From the NCBI RefSeq assembly GCF_900537085.1, contig NZ_UNRE01000004.1:310001-374000 (forward strand): a stretch of DNA of 64,000 bases, in the 5' to 3' direction. This stretch comes from Agarivorans sp. Alg241-V36 (GTDB lineage: Bacteria > Pseudomonadota > Gammaproteobacteria > Enterobacterales > Celerinatantimonadaceae). Both the position numbers and the translations under genes were made by a program. Numbering within the stretch: the stretch's first letter is position 1; each line of letters opens with the position of its first letter. The notes beneath the pieces are model-generated. The model had not been told where the DNA came from. It saw nothing but the letters and a program-made list of their open reading frames with translations, and made no database searches. Shown here piece by piece: positions 26,411 to 35,329 of the stretch.

Positions 26411-27316
26411 ATGCGCTATTCTTTAAAGCAACTTACCGTATTTGAAGCCGTTGCAACCCACGGCAGTGTAAGTGCGGCAGCAGACAAGCTCGCGCTCACT
26501 CAATCTGCCGCCAGCATGTCTTTGGCCCAACTGGAAAAACTCTTAGGAAAGCCGCTATTTGACAGGCGTGGCAAGCGTATGGTGCTTAGCCAGTGGGGCC
26601 TGTGGCTGCGCCCAAAGGCCAAGCAACTGCTGTTAGATGCCATGCAAATTGAAGAAGGTTTTGCCGAGCAACACTTGGTAAGCGGAGAAATGCAGCTATG
26701 CGCCAGCCAAACCGCCGCAGAGCACCTAATCCCAGACCTTATCAGTAATGTTGATAGTAACTTCCCACAACTGCGTATTAGCTTTTCTGTAGAAAATACC
26801 GCTGAAGTAATTAATGGCCTAATTAACTACGATTACCAGTTGGGAGTGATTGAAGGGCGCTGTGACGATGACCGAATTGCTCACCAAGTATGGTGTAACG
26901 ACCACTTGGTGATTGTGGCTGCCGCTCACCACCCTTACGCAAAACTAGACCAGGTGAGTGTTGCCCAGCTAGAACAAGCTCGTTGGGTGCTTCGCGAGCA
27001 AGGAGCAGGTACCCGAAGAGTATTTGATAGTGCTATTCAAGGCACCATTGACTCACTAAAAGTTCATCGAGAATATGAGCACGTACCAGTGCTGCGCTCC
27101 TTAGTGGCCAACAATAGTTATTTAAGCTGCCTGCCTTATCTAGATGTAATAAAAGCGCTGGAGTTAGGCGAGCTGGTCAGACTAAACGTACCAGAGCTAA
27201 ACATTGAGCGCTCATTATCATTTGTATGGCGTAATGACACCCCCGAGAACCCACTTCGCGACTTAGTCATCACAGAAGCGAAACGCATGTTCAAAGTCCA
27301 TCATCGCGACATGTAA
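26411..27316 (+). CDS. LysR-family transcriptional regulator
   Basis: The product has 301 residues. The winged helix-turn-helix lies at about residues 1-60 (A-A-D-K-L-A-L-T-Q-S-A-A-S) and the periplasmic-binding-like effector domain at about 90-295. The sequence resembles the YeiE/CysB-like branch, but its effector cannot be read. It is divergent from the formate channel, 188 bp away, a usual layout for a LysR regulator and its target, so control of that channel is plausible. GGAG precedes the ATG. Confidence 0.9.
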   Translation: MRYSLKQLTVFEAVATHGSVSAAADKLALTQSAASMSLAQLEKLLGKPLFDRRGKRMVLSQWGLWLRPKAKQLLLDAMQIEEGFAEQHLVSGEMQLCASQTAAEHLIPDLISNVDSNFPQLRISFSVENTAEVINGLINYDYQLGVIEGRCDDDRIAHQVWCNDHLVIVAAAHHPYAKLDQVSVAQLEQARWVLREQGAGTRRVFDSAIQGTIDSLKVHREYEHVPVLRSLVANNSYLSCLPYLDVIKALELGELVRLNVPELNIERSLSFVWRNDTPENPLRDLVITEAKRMFKVHHRDM

Positions 27317-27340
27317 TTAAAAGGCTTGCATATAAATGTA

Positions 27341-27389
27341 AAAGCACCTAGATTAAATGATAATGATTATCATTTAATCTAGGTGCTTT
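27341..27389. promoter_or_regulatory. 49-bp perfect palindrome with Fur-type 7-1-7 box
   Basis: Arms of 24 bp (27341-27364 and 27366-27389) are exact reverse complements around a single G at 27365. The centre, TGATAATGATTATCA (27358-27372), is a full match to the 7-1-7 Fur motif TGATAATnATTATCA. The palindrome ends on the base before the next gene's ATG, and the only ribosome-site-like bases (AGGTG, 27381-27385) lie in its right arm. As RNA it could hide the ribosome site or end the LysR transcript; as DNA it could bind Fur. Confidence 0.75.
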
Positions 27390-27644
27390 ATGAAATTCTT
27401 CTGCCTTTTATCTAGCTTGCTTAGCAGCAGCGCCCTAGCGCAAACTGCTTCCAATTCAGAGAACCTAAGCCAATGGGAGTCGCTCGCAGTGGCTTTGTCA
27501 TTGGTCGCTACTGCAGTATTTTGCTTATGGGTAATCCGCAAAATAAAAAAGGCGCTAAGCGCGCCCTTACCAAATAGCTTGCCTAGCCATTGGCCAACAG
27601 AGCCAGTTGCTAGAAAAACCTCAATAGCACTAGTATCAAGCTAA
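27390..27644 (+). CDS. Small membrane protein of unknown function
   Basis: The product has 84 residues. A signal-peptide-like start (residues 1-18, ending A-L-A-Q) is followed by one membrane segment (about 31-48) and a basic cytoplasmic tail. The ATG abuts a 49-bp palindrome with a Fur-type box, so iron-dependent control is possible. No family is recognised. It lies between a LysR gene and a convergent glycosyltransferase gene. Confidence 0.6.
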   Translation: MKFFCLLSSLLSSSALAQTASNSENLSQWESLAVALSLVATAVFCLWVIRKIKKALSAPLPNSLPSHWPTEPVARKTSIALVSS

Positions 27645-27673
27645 GTCATTATTGGAATAAGCCGAAGCCAGCC

Positions 27674-28765
27674 TTATACGCTGGTACCAAAATCCTCATA
27701 AATTTTCTGATATTGCTGCTGGGTGCGCTGTAATGAAAACTCATCCAATACCCGCTGGCGACCGGCGCGACCAAACTCAATGAGTTTCTCTGGCTGAGCC
27801 AGTGCCGTTTGAATAATCTCTGCCAGCTTTTGGCTGTCATCAAAATCAAATAACCAACCGTTTTGCTGCTCTTGCACCAGCACCCCGTTTCCGCCCACCT
27901 TGCTGGCAACCACTGCGCGTTTGTAGGCTAAAGCCTCCATAATGGCCAAGGACATGCCTTCGGTTCTCGATGTCATCGCCAGTAATTCGAAACAGTTATA
28001 TATTTTACTGCGATCGCTAACCATGCCATGAAACACCACTTCGGCATTGGCTAGATGCTGTTGGGTAAACTCTTGCAGCGGCGCTAATTGGTCACCAGTA
28101 CCAAAAAAGTGCACTTCAACCTTTGGCTGTATATCACTAGGCAATAAGCGGATCGCCTCAAGCAAGCTAATCTGATGCTTAAGGCTTACCAAGCGCCCTA
28201 CTGAGCCAATCCGCAAACGCCCGTCTTGAGGATGAGGAACGATGTCTTTTTCCTCCGGCATGGCAATACCGTTATCTATCACCGAAGAATCGACATGTTC
28301 CCAACCATGCTCTTCATGAAAGATTTGCTGGCCCTCTTCGGAAACAAAACAAATGCTGTCGATAAAACGGCGAGCAAAGCGATGCACCTTGCGCCAGCGG
28401 TTAGTTGCCAATCGCGCTGCACCATGGCGGGTATAAACAATTTTGCGCTCTAAGCAAAAAGGTAAGATAGGTAAGGACAACATAACAGCAGAAGGAGAAT
28501 GCATATGAATAATGGGGTGGTGTCGATAAGCTTGCCATAAACGCAACTGTACCAGACCTTTCATGCCGCGTATTACTGTCACTTTTATGTTTAGCTCTTC
28601 AGCCACCGCCACAAGGGGGTCATCATGATGCCCCAAAGATATAATTTCAGGATCCATCCCCTGAGCACGTTGTTCTACACATAAATCAATAACAAAACGT
28701 TCTGCTCCTCCCACCTGTAAACTACTCACAACATGAGATATCTTTTTACTTAACGCGCTATTCAC
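27674..28765 (-). CDS. Glycosyltransferase, GT4-like
   Basis: The product has 363 residues and starts at GTG; no in-frame ATG is available upstream. The N-terminal Rossmann-like domain begins with V-G-G-A-E-R. The C-terminal nucleotide-sugar domain has G-R-L-V-S-L-K, F-G-T-G-D and the family E-x7-E motif near S-R-T-E-G-M-S-L-A-I-M-E-A-L. It should transfer a sugar from a nucleotide donor to a cell-surface glycan. It is divergent from two further transferases, so the group probably adds to one polysaccharide or lipopolysaccharide. Confidence 0.88.
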   Translation of the reverse strand: MNSALSKKISHVVSSLQVGGAERFVIDLCVEQRAQGMDPEIISLGHHDDPLVAVAEELNIKVTVIRGMKGLVQLRLWQAYRHHPIIHMHSPSAVMLSLPILPFCLERKIVYTRHGAARLATNRWRKVHRFARRFIDSICFVSEEGQQIFHEEHGWEHVDSSVIDNGIAMPEEKDIVPHPQDGRLRIGSVGRLVSLKHQISLLEAIRLLPSDIQPKVEVHFFGTGDQLAPLQEFTQQHLANAEVVFHGMVSDRSKIYNCFELLAMTSRTEGMSLAIMEALAYKRAVVASKVGGNGVLVQEQQNGWLFDFDDSQKLAEIIQTALAQPEKLIEFGRAGRQRVLDEFSLQRTQQQYQKIYEDFGTSV

Positions 28766-28878
28766 AATATCATTACTTAATTGACTATCCTTAGTGGCAT
28801 TATGATAAGCCAGTTAGGGGTGAAGGATCACTCACTAACTCAAAGAATTTGTTAATTTTTATCAAAGGGTTTACCAGA

Positions 28879-29976
28879 ATGGATTCTTCATTGCGAGTTC
28901 TTGAGGTGGTACAAAGCCTCGAGCGAGGCGGTCGCACAGTTAGATTCATTACCACCGTAAGTGGTTTGAGAGACAACGGTGTGTTTGTATTGCCGATTAG
29001 TTTCAAAACGCCTCATAGTAGCGATCAACAACCCGACCAGCTAGAAGTGCTGCACACTAAGGCTTTTGACGGCCCCTGCATTTTTTACAACTTGGTCAGA
29101 TTAATAAAAAAACACCGAATTAACTTGGTTCACTGCCACTGCGACCGCAGTATGATTTGGGCAGGCTTGGCAGCAAAAGTGTGCAATGTGCCTACCGTGC
29201 TTACTTTTCATCGTTCAATTTTACGCTACTACCAAAAAAACCGAATTAATCGAATTTTAAACCGTTTAGCCAACTGCTTTGTGGCGGTTTCTGAGCAACG
29301 TAGACAACTGCTGATGCAAAACCTGGGGTTAAGCGAGCAGCGTTGTTTAGCCAATCACGCAGGAGTAGATACCCATATTGAGCCATTGCAGCCAGCCCAA
29401 GTACGTAAAAAGCTTAATCTACCCGAGCAGCAAACCGTTTTGTTTAGTGCAGGCCACTTAGGTCGGATTAAAGGCCACCAAGATACCTTAAAAGCCTTCC
29501 AGCTATTGCCGCAAAGAGATAACTGTAAACTGTATATCGCAGGCAGTGGTTCTAAAAAAGAGACCAAGGCACTACTGCGTTACCGCGATAAATTAGGGCT
29601 ACAAGAGCAGGTGGAATTTCTTGGACAAATTAATAACACCGCAGAATGGATGGAAGCTGCTGACATCTTTGTTCAACCCTCTTTAGAAGAGGCCTTTGGT
29701 CTAGTATTTATCGAAGCGGGCTTGCGCCATACTCCAGTATTAGCCACTAAAGTGGGAGGGATCCCCGATATTGTGATTGATGGTGAAACCGGCTTTTTAG
29801 TCCCAGCGGCTAAGCCAGAGCTATTAGCTACTACCATGGCTAAACTGATTGATTCTGAAGCGCTGCGTGAAAGGCTGGGAGAGGCCGCAGAACAAAGGGT
29901 TCGCTCGCAGTTTGATACTCAGCACATGATCAATAACTATTTAGGTATTTTTAACCAACTTCTCAAGGAAGCTTAA
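28879..29976 (+). CDS. Glycosyltransferase, GT4-like
   Basis: I chose the ATG at 28879 (365 residues) because AAAGGG lies nine bases upstream; a TTG at 28849 is less likely. The N-terminal domain has L-E-R-G-G. The C-terminal domain has S-A-G-H-L-G-R-I-K-G, I-A-G-S-G and P-S-L-E-E-A-F-G-L-V-F-I-E-A-G, the GT-B signatures. It precedes a GT2-like gene by 11 bases in one operon. The sugar and acceptor are unknown. Confidence 0.88.
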   Translation: MDSSLRVLEVVQSLERGGRTVRFITTVSGLRDNGVFVLPISFKTPHSSDQQPDQLEVLHTKAFDGPCIFYNLVRLIKKHRINLVHCHCDRSMIWAGLAAKVCNVPTVLTFHRSILRYYQKNRINRILNRLANCFVAVSEQRRQLLMQNLGLSEQRCLANHAGVDTHIEPLQPAQVRKKLNLPEQQTVLFSAGHLGRIKGHQDTLKAFQLLPQRDNCKLYIAGSGSKKETKALLRYRDKLGLQEQVEFLGQINNTAEWMEAADIFVQPSLEEAFGLVFIEAGLRHTPVLATKVGGIPDIVIDGETGFLVPAAKPELLATTMAKLIDSEALRERLGEAAEQRVRSQFDTQHMINNYLGIFNQLLKEA

Positions 29977-29987
29977 GCGAGAGCAGC

Positions 29988-30992
29988 ATGGACAATAATT
30001 CGATAACCGTTGTAATTACCCCGCGAGACCGATATTCAGGCATCATAAATTGTATTCGCAACTTATACCTATGTACCGAACAGCGCTTTGAGTTAAAAGT
30101 CATCGACTTAGATTATCCAAGATCACTTAAGCAAAAAATCGAAAAAGAGCTCGCCCAACACAACAATGCTGAGTTACTCAGTTATGGCCTTATTTCGCCG
30201 ATTCAAGCAATGCAGAAAGTGCGCCCGCTTATCGAAACAGAATACGTGATGTTTCTGGATAATGACTCCAATGTAACAGCTAACTGGCTGCCTCCCTTGC
30301 TAGATATCGCTAAAACCGACCCGCAAATTGCGGTAGTAAACCCAGTAACGCTAGAGAAAGAAGGGGTAGATAAAGGGGCTGAGCTGCGGAATCACCTATT
30401 TACGAACGCGGTGCATACTATCGATTACCAGGGTGAAGATTATCTAATTGAGCATAAATCTTTCCGCCGCTCTTTGCCTGAAGAGCTCCCTCAAGGCATT
30501 CAAGACAGTGAGATGTTCGAGCTACACGGGGTACTCTTTAGCACTAAAGCTCTAAACGATATCGAGCTGCCAGACATGGTGATTCGCGAACATATTGATA
30601 TTGGTATTCAGCTGCGCCAAAAAGGATACAAAATTGTCACCCAGCCAGAATCTATCATTATTTTTGATAACCTAGGCACCAGAATGGCTTGGTACGACAT
30701 GAAGTTCTTCTTCTTCCGTTGGCATCCTAAGTATACCGAAGCCTCTTCGCGCCTTTTTGAACAGCGTTGGGGGTACCGTTTCTATTCCGAGCAAGCTATG
30801 TACCTGTGGGTATTTAGACGTAAAGTGTTTTTGTTTTCGCGATGGTTATATGTTCCGGTTAATGGGGCCAATATGGCAGTGCGTATTGCCGCCAAACTTC
30901 GCTCGTTTATTAAGCCAGTGTGGGATCCCATCAAAGGGGTAGAACAAAAAGCCTCCCCTGCGCCGCTGAGTATGTTTTCTAAAGCCAAATAA
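29988..30992 (+). CDS. Glycosyltransferase, GT2-like
   Basis: The product has 334 residues. The N-terminal GT-A fold begins I-T-V-V-I-T-P-R-D-R, and the metal-binding motif appears as F-L-D-N-D-S (about residues 88-93). The later part is diverged, with many aromatic residues in the last 100. No membrane segment is obvious. It is the second gene of the operon with the preceding GT4 and ends at a strong terminator. Acceptor and donor are unknown. Confidence 0.8.
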   Translation: MDNNSITVVITPRDRYSGIINCIRNLYLCTEQRFELKVIDLDYPRSLKQKIEKELAQHNNAELLSYGLISPIQAMQKVRPLIETEYVMFLDNDSNVTANWLPPLLDIAKTDPQIAVVNPVTLEKEGVDKGAELRNHLFTNAVHTIDYQGEDYLIEHKSFRRSLPEELPQGIQDSEMFELHGVLFSTKALNDIELPDMVIREHIDIGIQLRQKGYKIVTQPESIIIFDNLGTRMAWYDMKFFFFRWHPKYTEASSRLFEQRWGYRFYSEQAMYLWVFRRKVFLFSRWLYVPVNGANMAVRIAAKLRSFIKPVWDPIKGVEQKASPAPLSMFSKAK

Positions 30993-31022
30993 AAAAAGCC
31001 CGGCATAAACCGGGCTTTTTCT
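30993..31022. terminator. Bidirectional terminator
   Basis: AGCCCGG (30997-31003) pairs with CCGGGCT (31010-31016) around CATAAA, with A- and T-runs outside. It serves the glycosyltransferase operon (+) and the next gene (-). Confidence 0.92.
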
Positions 31023-31035
31023 TTTTTGTAAATTC

Positions 31036-31371
31036 TTAGTCTAAAGAAACGCTACCGTTTATATCCGAAGCTTTGTTGTCATACAGTTTATGAGGAAACT
31101 TTTTTTCCAAATAGATTTGGTCTGACTGGGCAATAGAAGAAGAGAAGCGAAGCTTCATTTTTCCGTCACTGTTAATGCCTTTTACCAAGCCAACAACCTT
31201 ACGGCCGCGCATCATTTGACGACAATCGTGAACAAATGAACTTGGCACATGACCTTTAACCACGGTGACTTTTCCGGAGCGCAGTTCACACACAAAGGTG
31301 TAATGAATATGCCTCAAACGGTACACCAAAACTGCTAAAGCAATAAAGCCAATCACTATGCTGATAGTCAA
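31036..31371 (-). CDS. Small membrane-anchored protein, DUF3634-like
   Basis: The product has 111 residues with one N-terminal membrane segment (about 2-18) and a basic soluble part (F-V-C-E-L-R-S-G-K, H-V-P-S-S-F-V-H-D-C). The layout recalls DUF3634 proteins of Vibrio and relatives; the name is from memory and not checked. Its function is unknown. It is a single gene, 336 bp from yceI. Confidence 0.65.
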   Translation of the reverse strand: MTISIVIGFIALAVLVYRLRHIHYTFVCELRSGKVTVVKGHVPSSFVHDCRQMMRGRKVVGLVKGINSDGKMKLRFSSSIAQSDQIYLEKKFPHKLYDNKASDINGSVSLD

Positions 31372-31707
31372 ACGAACACTCCCTGTGTTTAGTTGCTAGC
31401 CGAATAAAATCAAAGCCTTGATGGGCCTTGAAGTGAATAAACTCAACAAGGGTAATATTTAGCGCATCGCTTGGCTAGGTTTAAGCTCAATATTTTGATA
31501 ACAATCAGTAATTTATGCTTGTTTTGATAGCTTGATCAACAAAATCTTTACAAACAGCAACTTGAAAACATTTTCAAAAATTTGACAAAAGCGAACAATA
31601 GTTAACTCGACAAATAAGCTAAACGTACAAAAAACAAGCTTGTTTTAGAAAAGGAAATAGCCGGGGGAGAGGTTTCGCTGCCATCATTGGCAGCGAAATA
31701 ATCAAGC
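31372..31707. other. Intergenic with a 16-bp palindrome and a hairpin
   Basis: AAAACAAGCTTGTTTT (31631-31646) is a perfect palindrome. TTTCGCTGCCA (31673-31683) and TGGCAGCGAAA (31688-31698) form a perfect 11-bp hairpin with a four-base loop just after the yceI stop, probably its terminator although no T-run follows. No gene is seen. Confidence 0.65.
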
Positions 31708-32286
31708 TTACTTCTTAATGCCTTCAATCACTAAGTCCATTGCTACGGTAGTAGATTTAGGACCAAGGTTAGTAGGAATACCAAAGTCTTTCATCACCAA
31801 CTCAGTTGAGCCAACAAAACCAGCGCGGTAACCACCCCATGGGTCTTTACCTTCACCCACTTTAGTTACATCAATCACGATGTCTTTAGTTACACCACGT
31901 AGAGTAAGCTGACCATAAAGCTTGCCACCCTCGTCGCCATTTGCTTCATATTTGCTGCTGCTAAAGCTTGCTTCTGGGTATTGGTCTACTGCTAAGAAAT
32001 CTTTACTGCGAATATGTTTGTCACGCTCAGCGTGGTTAGAATTCACCGAGGTAGCATCAATTTTAACGCTAACGGTAGTCGCCTCTGGAGCACCTTGGTC
32101 ATAACTAAAGTCACCGCTAAAGGTATCAAAGCGACCAACCACGAAGCTGTAACCTAAGTGGTTCACTTTAAAGTTAATTGAAGCATGCGCACCACGAGTA
32201 TCAATGGTGTAATCGGCAGCGCTGGCCGGTAAAGCTAGACCCATAGTGCTGGCTAACAATAATGCGGCTTTAAGTTGTGTTTTCAT
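31708..32286 (-). CDS. yceI: YceI-family periplasmic lipid-binding-like protein
   Basis: The product has 192 residues with a signal peptide (about 1-23, ending A-S-A-A). The lipocalin-like YceI fold is shown by I-D-x-x-x-x-x-I-N-F-K-V-N-H-L-G-Y, then F-S-G-D-F-S-Y-D and the late G-V-T-K-D-I-V-I-D. Members bind isoprenoid chains such as quinone tails. It lies 16 bases after a cytochrome b561 gene, the same pairing as yceJ-yceI in E. coli, so the two should act together in periplasmic electron transfer. Confidence 0.93.
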   Translation of the reverse strand: MKTQLKAALLLASTMGLALPASAADYTIDTRGAHASINFKVNHLGYSFVVGRFDTFSGDFSYDQGAPEATTVSVKIDATSVNSNHAERDKHIRSKDFLAVDQYPEASFSSSKYEANGDEGGKLYGQLTLRGVTKDIVIDVTKVGEGKDPWGGYRAGFVGSTELVMKDFGIPTNLGPKSTTVAMDLVIEGIKK

Positions 32287-32302
32287 TATCTGTCCCTTTA
32301 GG

Positions 32303-32854
32303 TTATTTAGTCGACTTAAGCATTCGAACTAAGGTGTTATCTTTATCTATAAAGTGATGTTTTAGCGCAGCCAAAGCATGGCCAGCAGCCAATACAATTA
32401 GTGCCCAAGCTAAAATTTCATGAATATCGCCAGCTAACTCTTCTTGCTGAGCAATACTGGTAATCGTGGCAGGAACCTCAAACAATTCAAATACCACAAT
32501 GGCGCGTCCATCGGCGGTAGAAATGAGGTAACCCGAAATCATTAAACAAAATAATAGTGTGTAAAGTAGCCAGTGGCCGATCTTAGCTCCCTGCTTCTCC
32601 CAGGTTTTATGGTTAGCAGGAGACTCAGGGTGTGGGTTCAGCGCTCGCCAAATCAGTCGAAATACCATCAACACAAACAGCAGTATTCCTACACTTTTGT
32701 GTATCATTGGTGCGGTTTGATACCAACTAGAATAGTAATTTAAATCAACCATAAATAGCCCTAGCCCAAACAAAGCAAAAACACTTAGTGCCACCAACCA
32801 ATGAATAGCAATCGCTACCCATCCGTACGCTTGTTTGGTATTTCGAATACTCAC
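32303..32854 (-). CDS. yceJ: Cytochrome b561 (YceJ/CybB type)
   Basis: The product is a 183-residue inner-membrane dihaem cytochrome with four membrane segments. Haem-ligand histidines are visible at A-I-H-W-L, M-I-H-K-S, G-D-I-H-E and A-G-H-A-L. It moves electrons between the quinone pool and periplasmic partners. It is the first gene of the operon with yceI. The start lies after GGAGG-like bases in the 5' spacer. Confidence 0.92.
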   Translation of the reverse strand: MSIRNTKQAYGWVAIAIHWLVALSVFALFGLGLFMVDLNYYSSWYQTAPMIHKSVGILLFVLMVFRLIWRALNPHPESPANHKTWEKQGAKIGHWLLYTLLFCLMISGYLISTADGRAIVVFELFEVPATITSIAQQEELAGDIHEILAWALIVLAAGHALAALKHHFIDKDNTLVRMLKSTK

Positions 32855-33301
32855 TACATCCTCCAGATTTCATCGAATATCTTTTAATGAAACTAGCTTC
32901 GCTTAATTCATGAACGAAAAAAATTGAATTTTATGTGAAAAACCATTCGAACAATTAGAAAGAAAACCGCTCAAAGTTTTATTTCACTCTCAAAAAAGCA
33001 ATAAAACATCAGTAAAAGATCTTAGAGTATTTTTTCTTATAGGCTTAAAGCATAGCGCTAAATAAATCCAAAAAGCGCCTTAAAAACCAAGATTTAATCG
33101 GCTAAGTGTAAACTTGCTCAATAGCGGCTCCACATCGAGTGTAGCGCCAGCGTGCGTCATATTACGGTAATAAAATATTCATTTTACCTACTATACTTTT
33201 TACTGCACATTTTGCGTGTCTCGCAGCCGCGAGAAGAAATCAAGTTGGGCTTAACACGCTAGGTATGTTGACCCAATAAAAGTAAGGCTTGGAGTAGGCT
33301 T
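32855..33301. other. Intergenic between divergent genes
   Basis: This is AT-rich and without a gene. A hairpin, TCTCGC (33219-33224) with GCGAGA (33229-33234), lies in the leader of the 55-residue gene that follows. Promoters for yceJ (-) and that gene (+) must lie here. Confidence 0.5.
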
Positions 33302-33469
33302 ATGAAACGATCACGCTTTGATGATATGGACGAATGGGATGAAGAAGACCTAGTTCATAACGCAAAAAGTCATAAAAACCAGCGGGATAAAGCACGTGCT
33401 CGTCGCCGCATCGACGAATACAACGAGCGAAAACAATTAGAACGCTACATAGACGAAGACTATAATTAG
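33302..33469 (+). CDS. Small charged protein, PA3496-like
   Basis: The product has 55 residues. The acidic N-terminus (D-D-M-D-E-W-D-E-E-D) is followed by a basic helix (R-D-K-A-R-A-R-R-R-I-D-E-Y) and an acidic end. This order matches small gammaproteobacterial proteins annotated as PA3496 family; the name is from memory. GGAG precedes the ATG and a strong terminator follows the stop by 14 bases, which supports a real gene. Its function is unknown. Confidence 0.75.
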   Translation: MKRSRFDDMDEWDEEDLVHNAKSHKNQRDKARARRRIDEYNERKQLERYIDEDYN

Positions 33470-33483
33470 TCACAATAATCGCG

Positions 33484-33514
33484 AAGGGGGAAGTGTTGGC
33501 ACTTCCCCCTTTCT
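33484..33514 (+). terminator. Strong terminator of the 55-residue gene
   Basis: AAGGGGGAAGTG (33484-33495) pairs perfectly with CACTTCCCCCTT (33500-33511) around TTGG, followed by TTC. It may also act on the convergent gene. Confidence 0.88.
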
Positions 33515-33557
33515 ATTGCCATCGCAACAAGACAACTAGGTTGTTGATAGCTTGGAT

Positions 33558-34004
33558 TCACATACCGCGTTTTCGAAAAAACTGAGCTGGGTCGCCAGGG
33601 CTATTCTCGAATAACTCAAAGGATTTCTCGGCGATCAGCTCGCCTGCGAGTTCTAAGGTCATCCGCCAGGTGCCAAGCTTATTGCTCACCGGCGCCCAAA
33701 TAGTATCACCCAAATAAAAATCCCAATCGTTACTACGTATATACTCTTCGCCGTCAAAGGGCGGCATGATTTCCCCTTCATTATTGGGAATATTGGGATG
33801 GTAGATACAGTATTTAAGCTTCATTCCTTTGGCTTTTTTAATGTTCACAATCAAGCCAAATTCAACATCTATCTGTGCTTCTACCTGCGTAGTAAATTCG
33901 CTCACTTGTGGCAGCGCCTTAGCATCACTATCCCATTTATTATAAATGCCGTAACTGTGTAACTTAACTTGGGGTTTTGCCTTCGCCATTGCCGTAAAAC
34001 TCAC
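33558..34004 (-). CDS. Conserved hypothetical protein, DUF3859-like
   Basis: The product has 148 residues from a GTG, or 143 from an ATG at 33989. It is cytoplasmic with no signal or membrane segment. Segments such as Y-G-I-Y and G-T-W-R-M-T-L-E suggest a beta-sandwich. I recall this layout as DUF3859, without certainty. It is a single gene. Its function is unknown. Confidence 0.65.
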   Translation of the reverse strand: MSFTAMAKAKPQVKLHSYGIYNKWDSDAKALPQVSEFTTQVEAQIDVEFGLIVNIKKAKGMKLKYCIYHPNIPNNEGEIMPPFDGEEYIRSNDWDFYLGDTIWAPVSNKLGTWRMTLELAGELIAEKSFELFENSPGDPAQFFRKRGM

Positions 34005-34159
34005 CTTATTTAACTTATAAACACGCTATTTTACCTTAGAGCTAGCGTTATCTGCCATTACAATCCTTTCCCCGGCTTTACTTAAGGTGTAGGCTAAAAG
34101 CATAAATAAATCATAGCTAGGCGCTTAAGCCCCAGGCTAAATTTCTCAAGGATGAAGAT

Positions 34160-34609
34160 ATGAAAAAGCTACTGACAGCAGCCCTTGTTTTTGCCAGTTG
34201 TTCACTTCAAGCAGCACCAATTAATGAATTATTAGAGCTCAACGACAGCGAACTACAAATGCAGGTGATTCGTAACAACCTCAATCAGGCACTAATTCGT
34301 CAAAACCCTCCTTTAAAGAACTTTCAACCAGTACTAGAAGAGTGGGCAAATACCTACCTAACTTGGGAAGAGATGAAGCCTAAAATTGCCGAAGTTTACC
34401 TAAAGCATTTTACTGATGAAGAGTTGGAGCAGTTGGTGGCTTTTTACAAAACCCCTGTTGGCAAAAAAAGCCAAGAGCTTAACGCCACCCTAATTCGTGA
34501 AACCGCTCTAGCTAGCGCATTAGTCGCCAAGGGGCATCACAAAGCGTTAGAAGACATGCTGCAACAAGCCGCTGCACAACAAAAGAAAAACGCCGCAGGC
34601 GATCAGTAA
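34160..34609 (+). CDS. Secreted DUF2059-family protein
   Basis: The product has 149 residues. AAGGATG precedes the ATG. A signal peptide (about 1-19, ending L-Q-A-A) is followed by a helical domain with the family segment F-T-D-E-E-L-E-Q-L-V-A-F-Y-K-T-P-V-G (about 94-111). DUF2059 proteins are periplasmic and of unknown role. It is convergent with yhhQ, with a hairpin between them. Confidence 0.85.
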   Translation: MKKLLTAALVFASCSLQAAPINELLELNDSELQMQVIRNNLNQALIRQNPPLKNFQPVLEEWANTYLTWEEMKPKIAEVYLKHFTDEELEQLVAFYKTPVGKKSQELNATLIRETALASALVAKGHHKALEDMLQQAAAQQKKNAAGDQ

Positions 34610-34618
34610 TTGTGTCTT

Positions 34619-34657
34619 AGTGGTAATGCCAATGTTTAATAAATAGGCATTACCACT
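34619..34657. terminator. Hairpin between convergent genes
   Basis: AGTGGTAATGCC (34619-34630) pairs with GGCATTACCACT (34646-34657) around a 15-base loop. It has no T-run on either side, so termination efficiency is uncertain. Confidence 0.65.
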
Positions 34658-34664
34658 TACAAGC

Positions 34665-35318
34665 TTAAGCGATAGCGCTACTTGGCTTTAAACGACGTTG
34701 TAAAAAGTGTAATAACATGCCGTAAAGCGGTACAAATAAGGCTAAGTTAACCGCTAATTTAAAGCCGTAATCCACCCAGGCTATTTCTACCCAATGCTCA
34801 GCCATAAAGGCGTCACTACTGGCATAAAACGCCACCGCAAAAAATAGCAAGGTATCCACCAAGTTACCAAATACACTGGAACCCGCAGGCGCTACCCACC
34901 AATGTTTTAACTGGCGTAAACGGTCAAATACTTTTACGTCTAACAGTTGCCCCACCGAATAAGCTAAGAAGCTGGCTAAGGCAATACGTGCCACAAAGCC
35001 ATTCCAAGCCAGTAAGCCGCTCATACCTTGATATTCACCTTGATAAAACAGCACCGACACGACATAACTCACCAACAAGGCCGGCAGCATTGCGGTAAAG
35101 ATAATTTTGCGTGCTCGCGACGCTCCAAACAAGCGCACGGTTAAGTCGGTAGCTAAGAAAATAAAGGGAAAAGTAAACGCACCCCAGGTGGTGTGAAAAC
35201 CAAATACCGTGAAGGGCAATTGCACCAAGTAATTGCTGGCAGCAATAGTAACGATATGAAATAAAGCGAGAATAATCACACTGCGGCGCTCGGCCTCAGT
35301 TAATTGTAAAAACCACAT
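34665..35318 (-). CDS. yhhQ: Queuosine-precursor transporter YhhQ
   Basis: The product has 217 residues with about six membrane segments (COG1738/YhhQ family). Visible signatures are F-P-F-I-F-L-A-T-D-L-T-V-R-L-F-G and the late G-N-L-V-D-T-L-L-F-F. YhhQ imports preQ0/preQ1, precursors of the modified tRNA base queuosine. A preQ1-I riboswitch lies directly upstream and supports the assignment: excess preQ1 would shut down its translation. Confidence 0.93.
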   Translation of the reverse strand: MWFLQLTEAERRSVIILALFHIVTIAASNYLVQLPFTVFGFHTTWGAFTFPFIFLATDLTVRLFGASRARKIIFTAMLPALLVSYVVSVLFYQGEYQGMSGLLAWNGFVARIALASFLAYSVGQLLDVKVFDRLRQLKHWWVAPAGSSVFGNLVDTLLFFAVAFYASSDAFMAEHWVEIAWVDYGFKLAVNLALFVPLYGMLLHFLQRRLKPSSAIA

Positions 35319-35329
35319 ATATAGAACAA

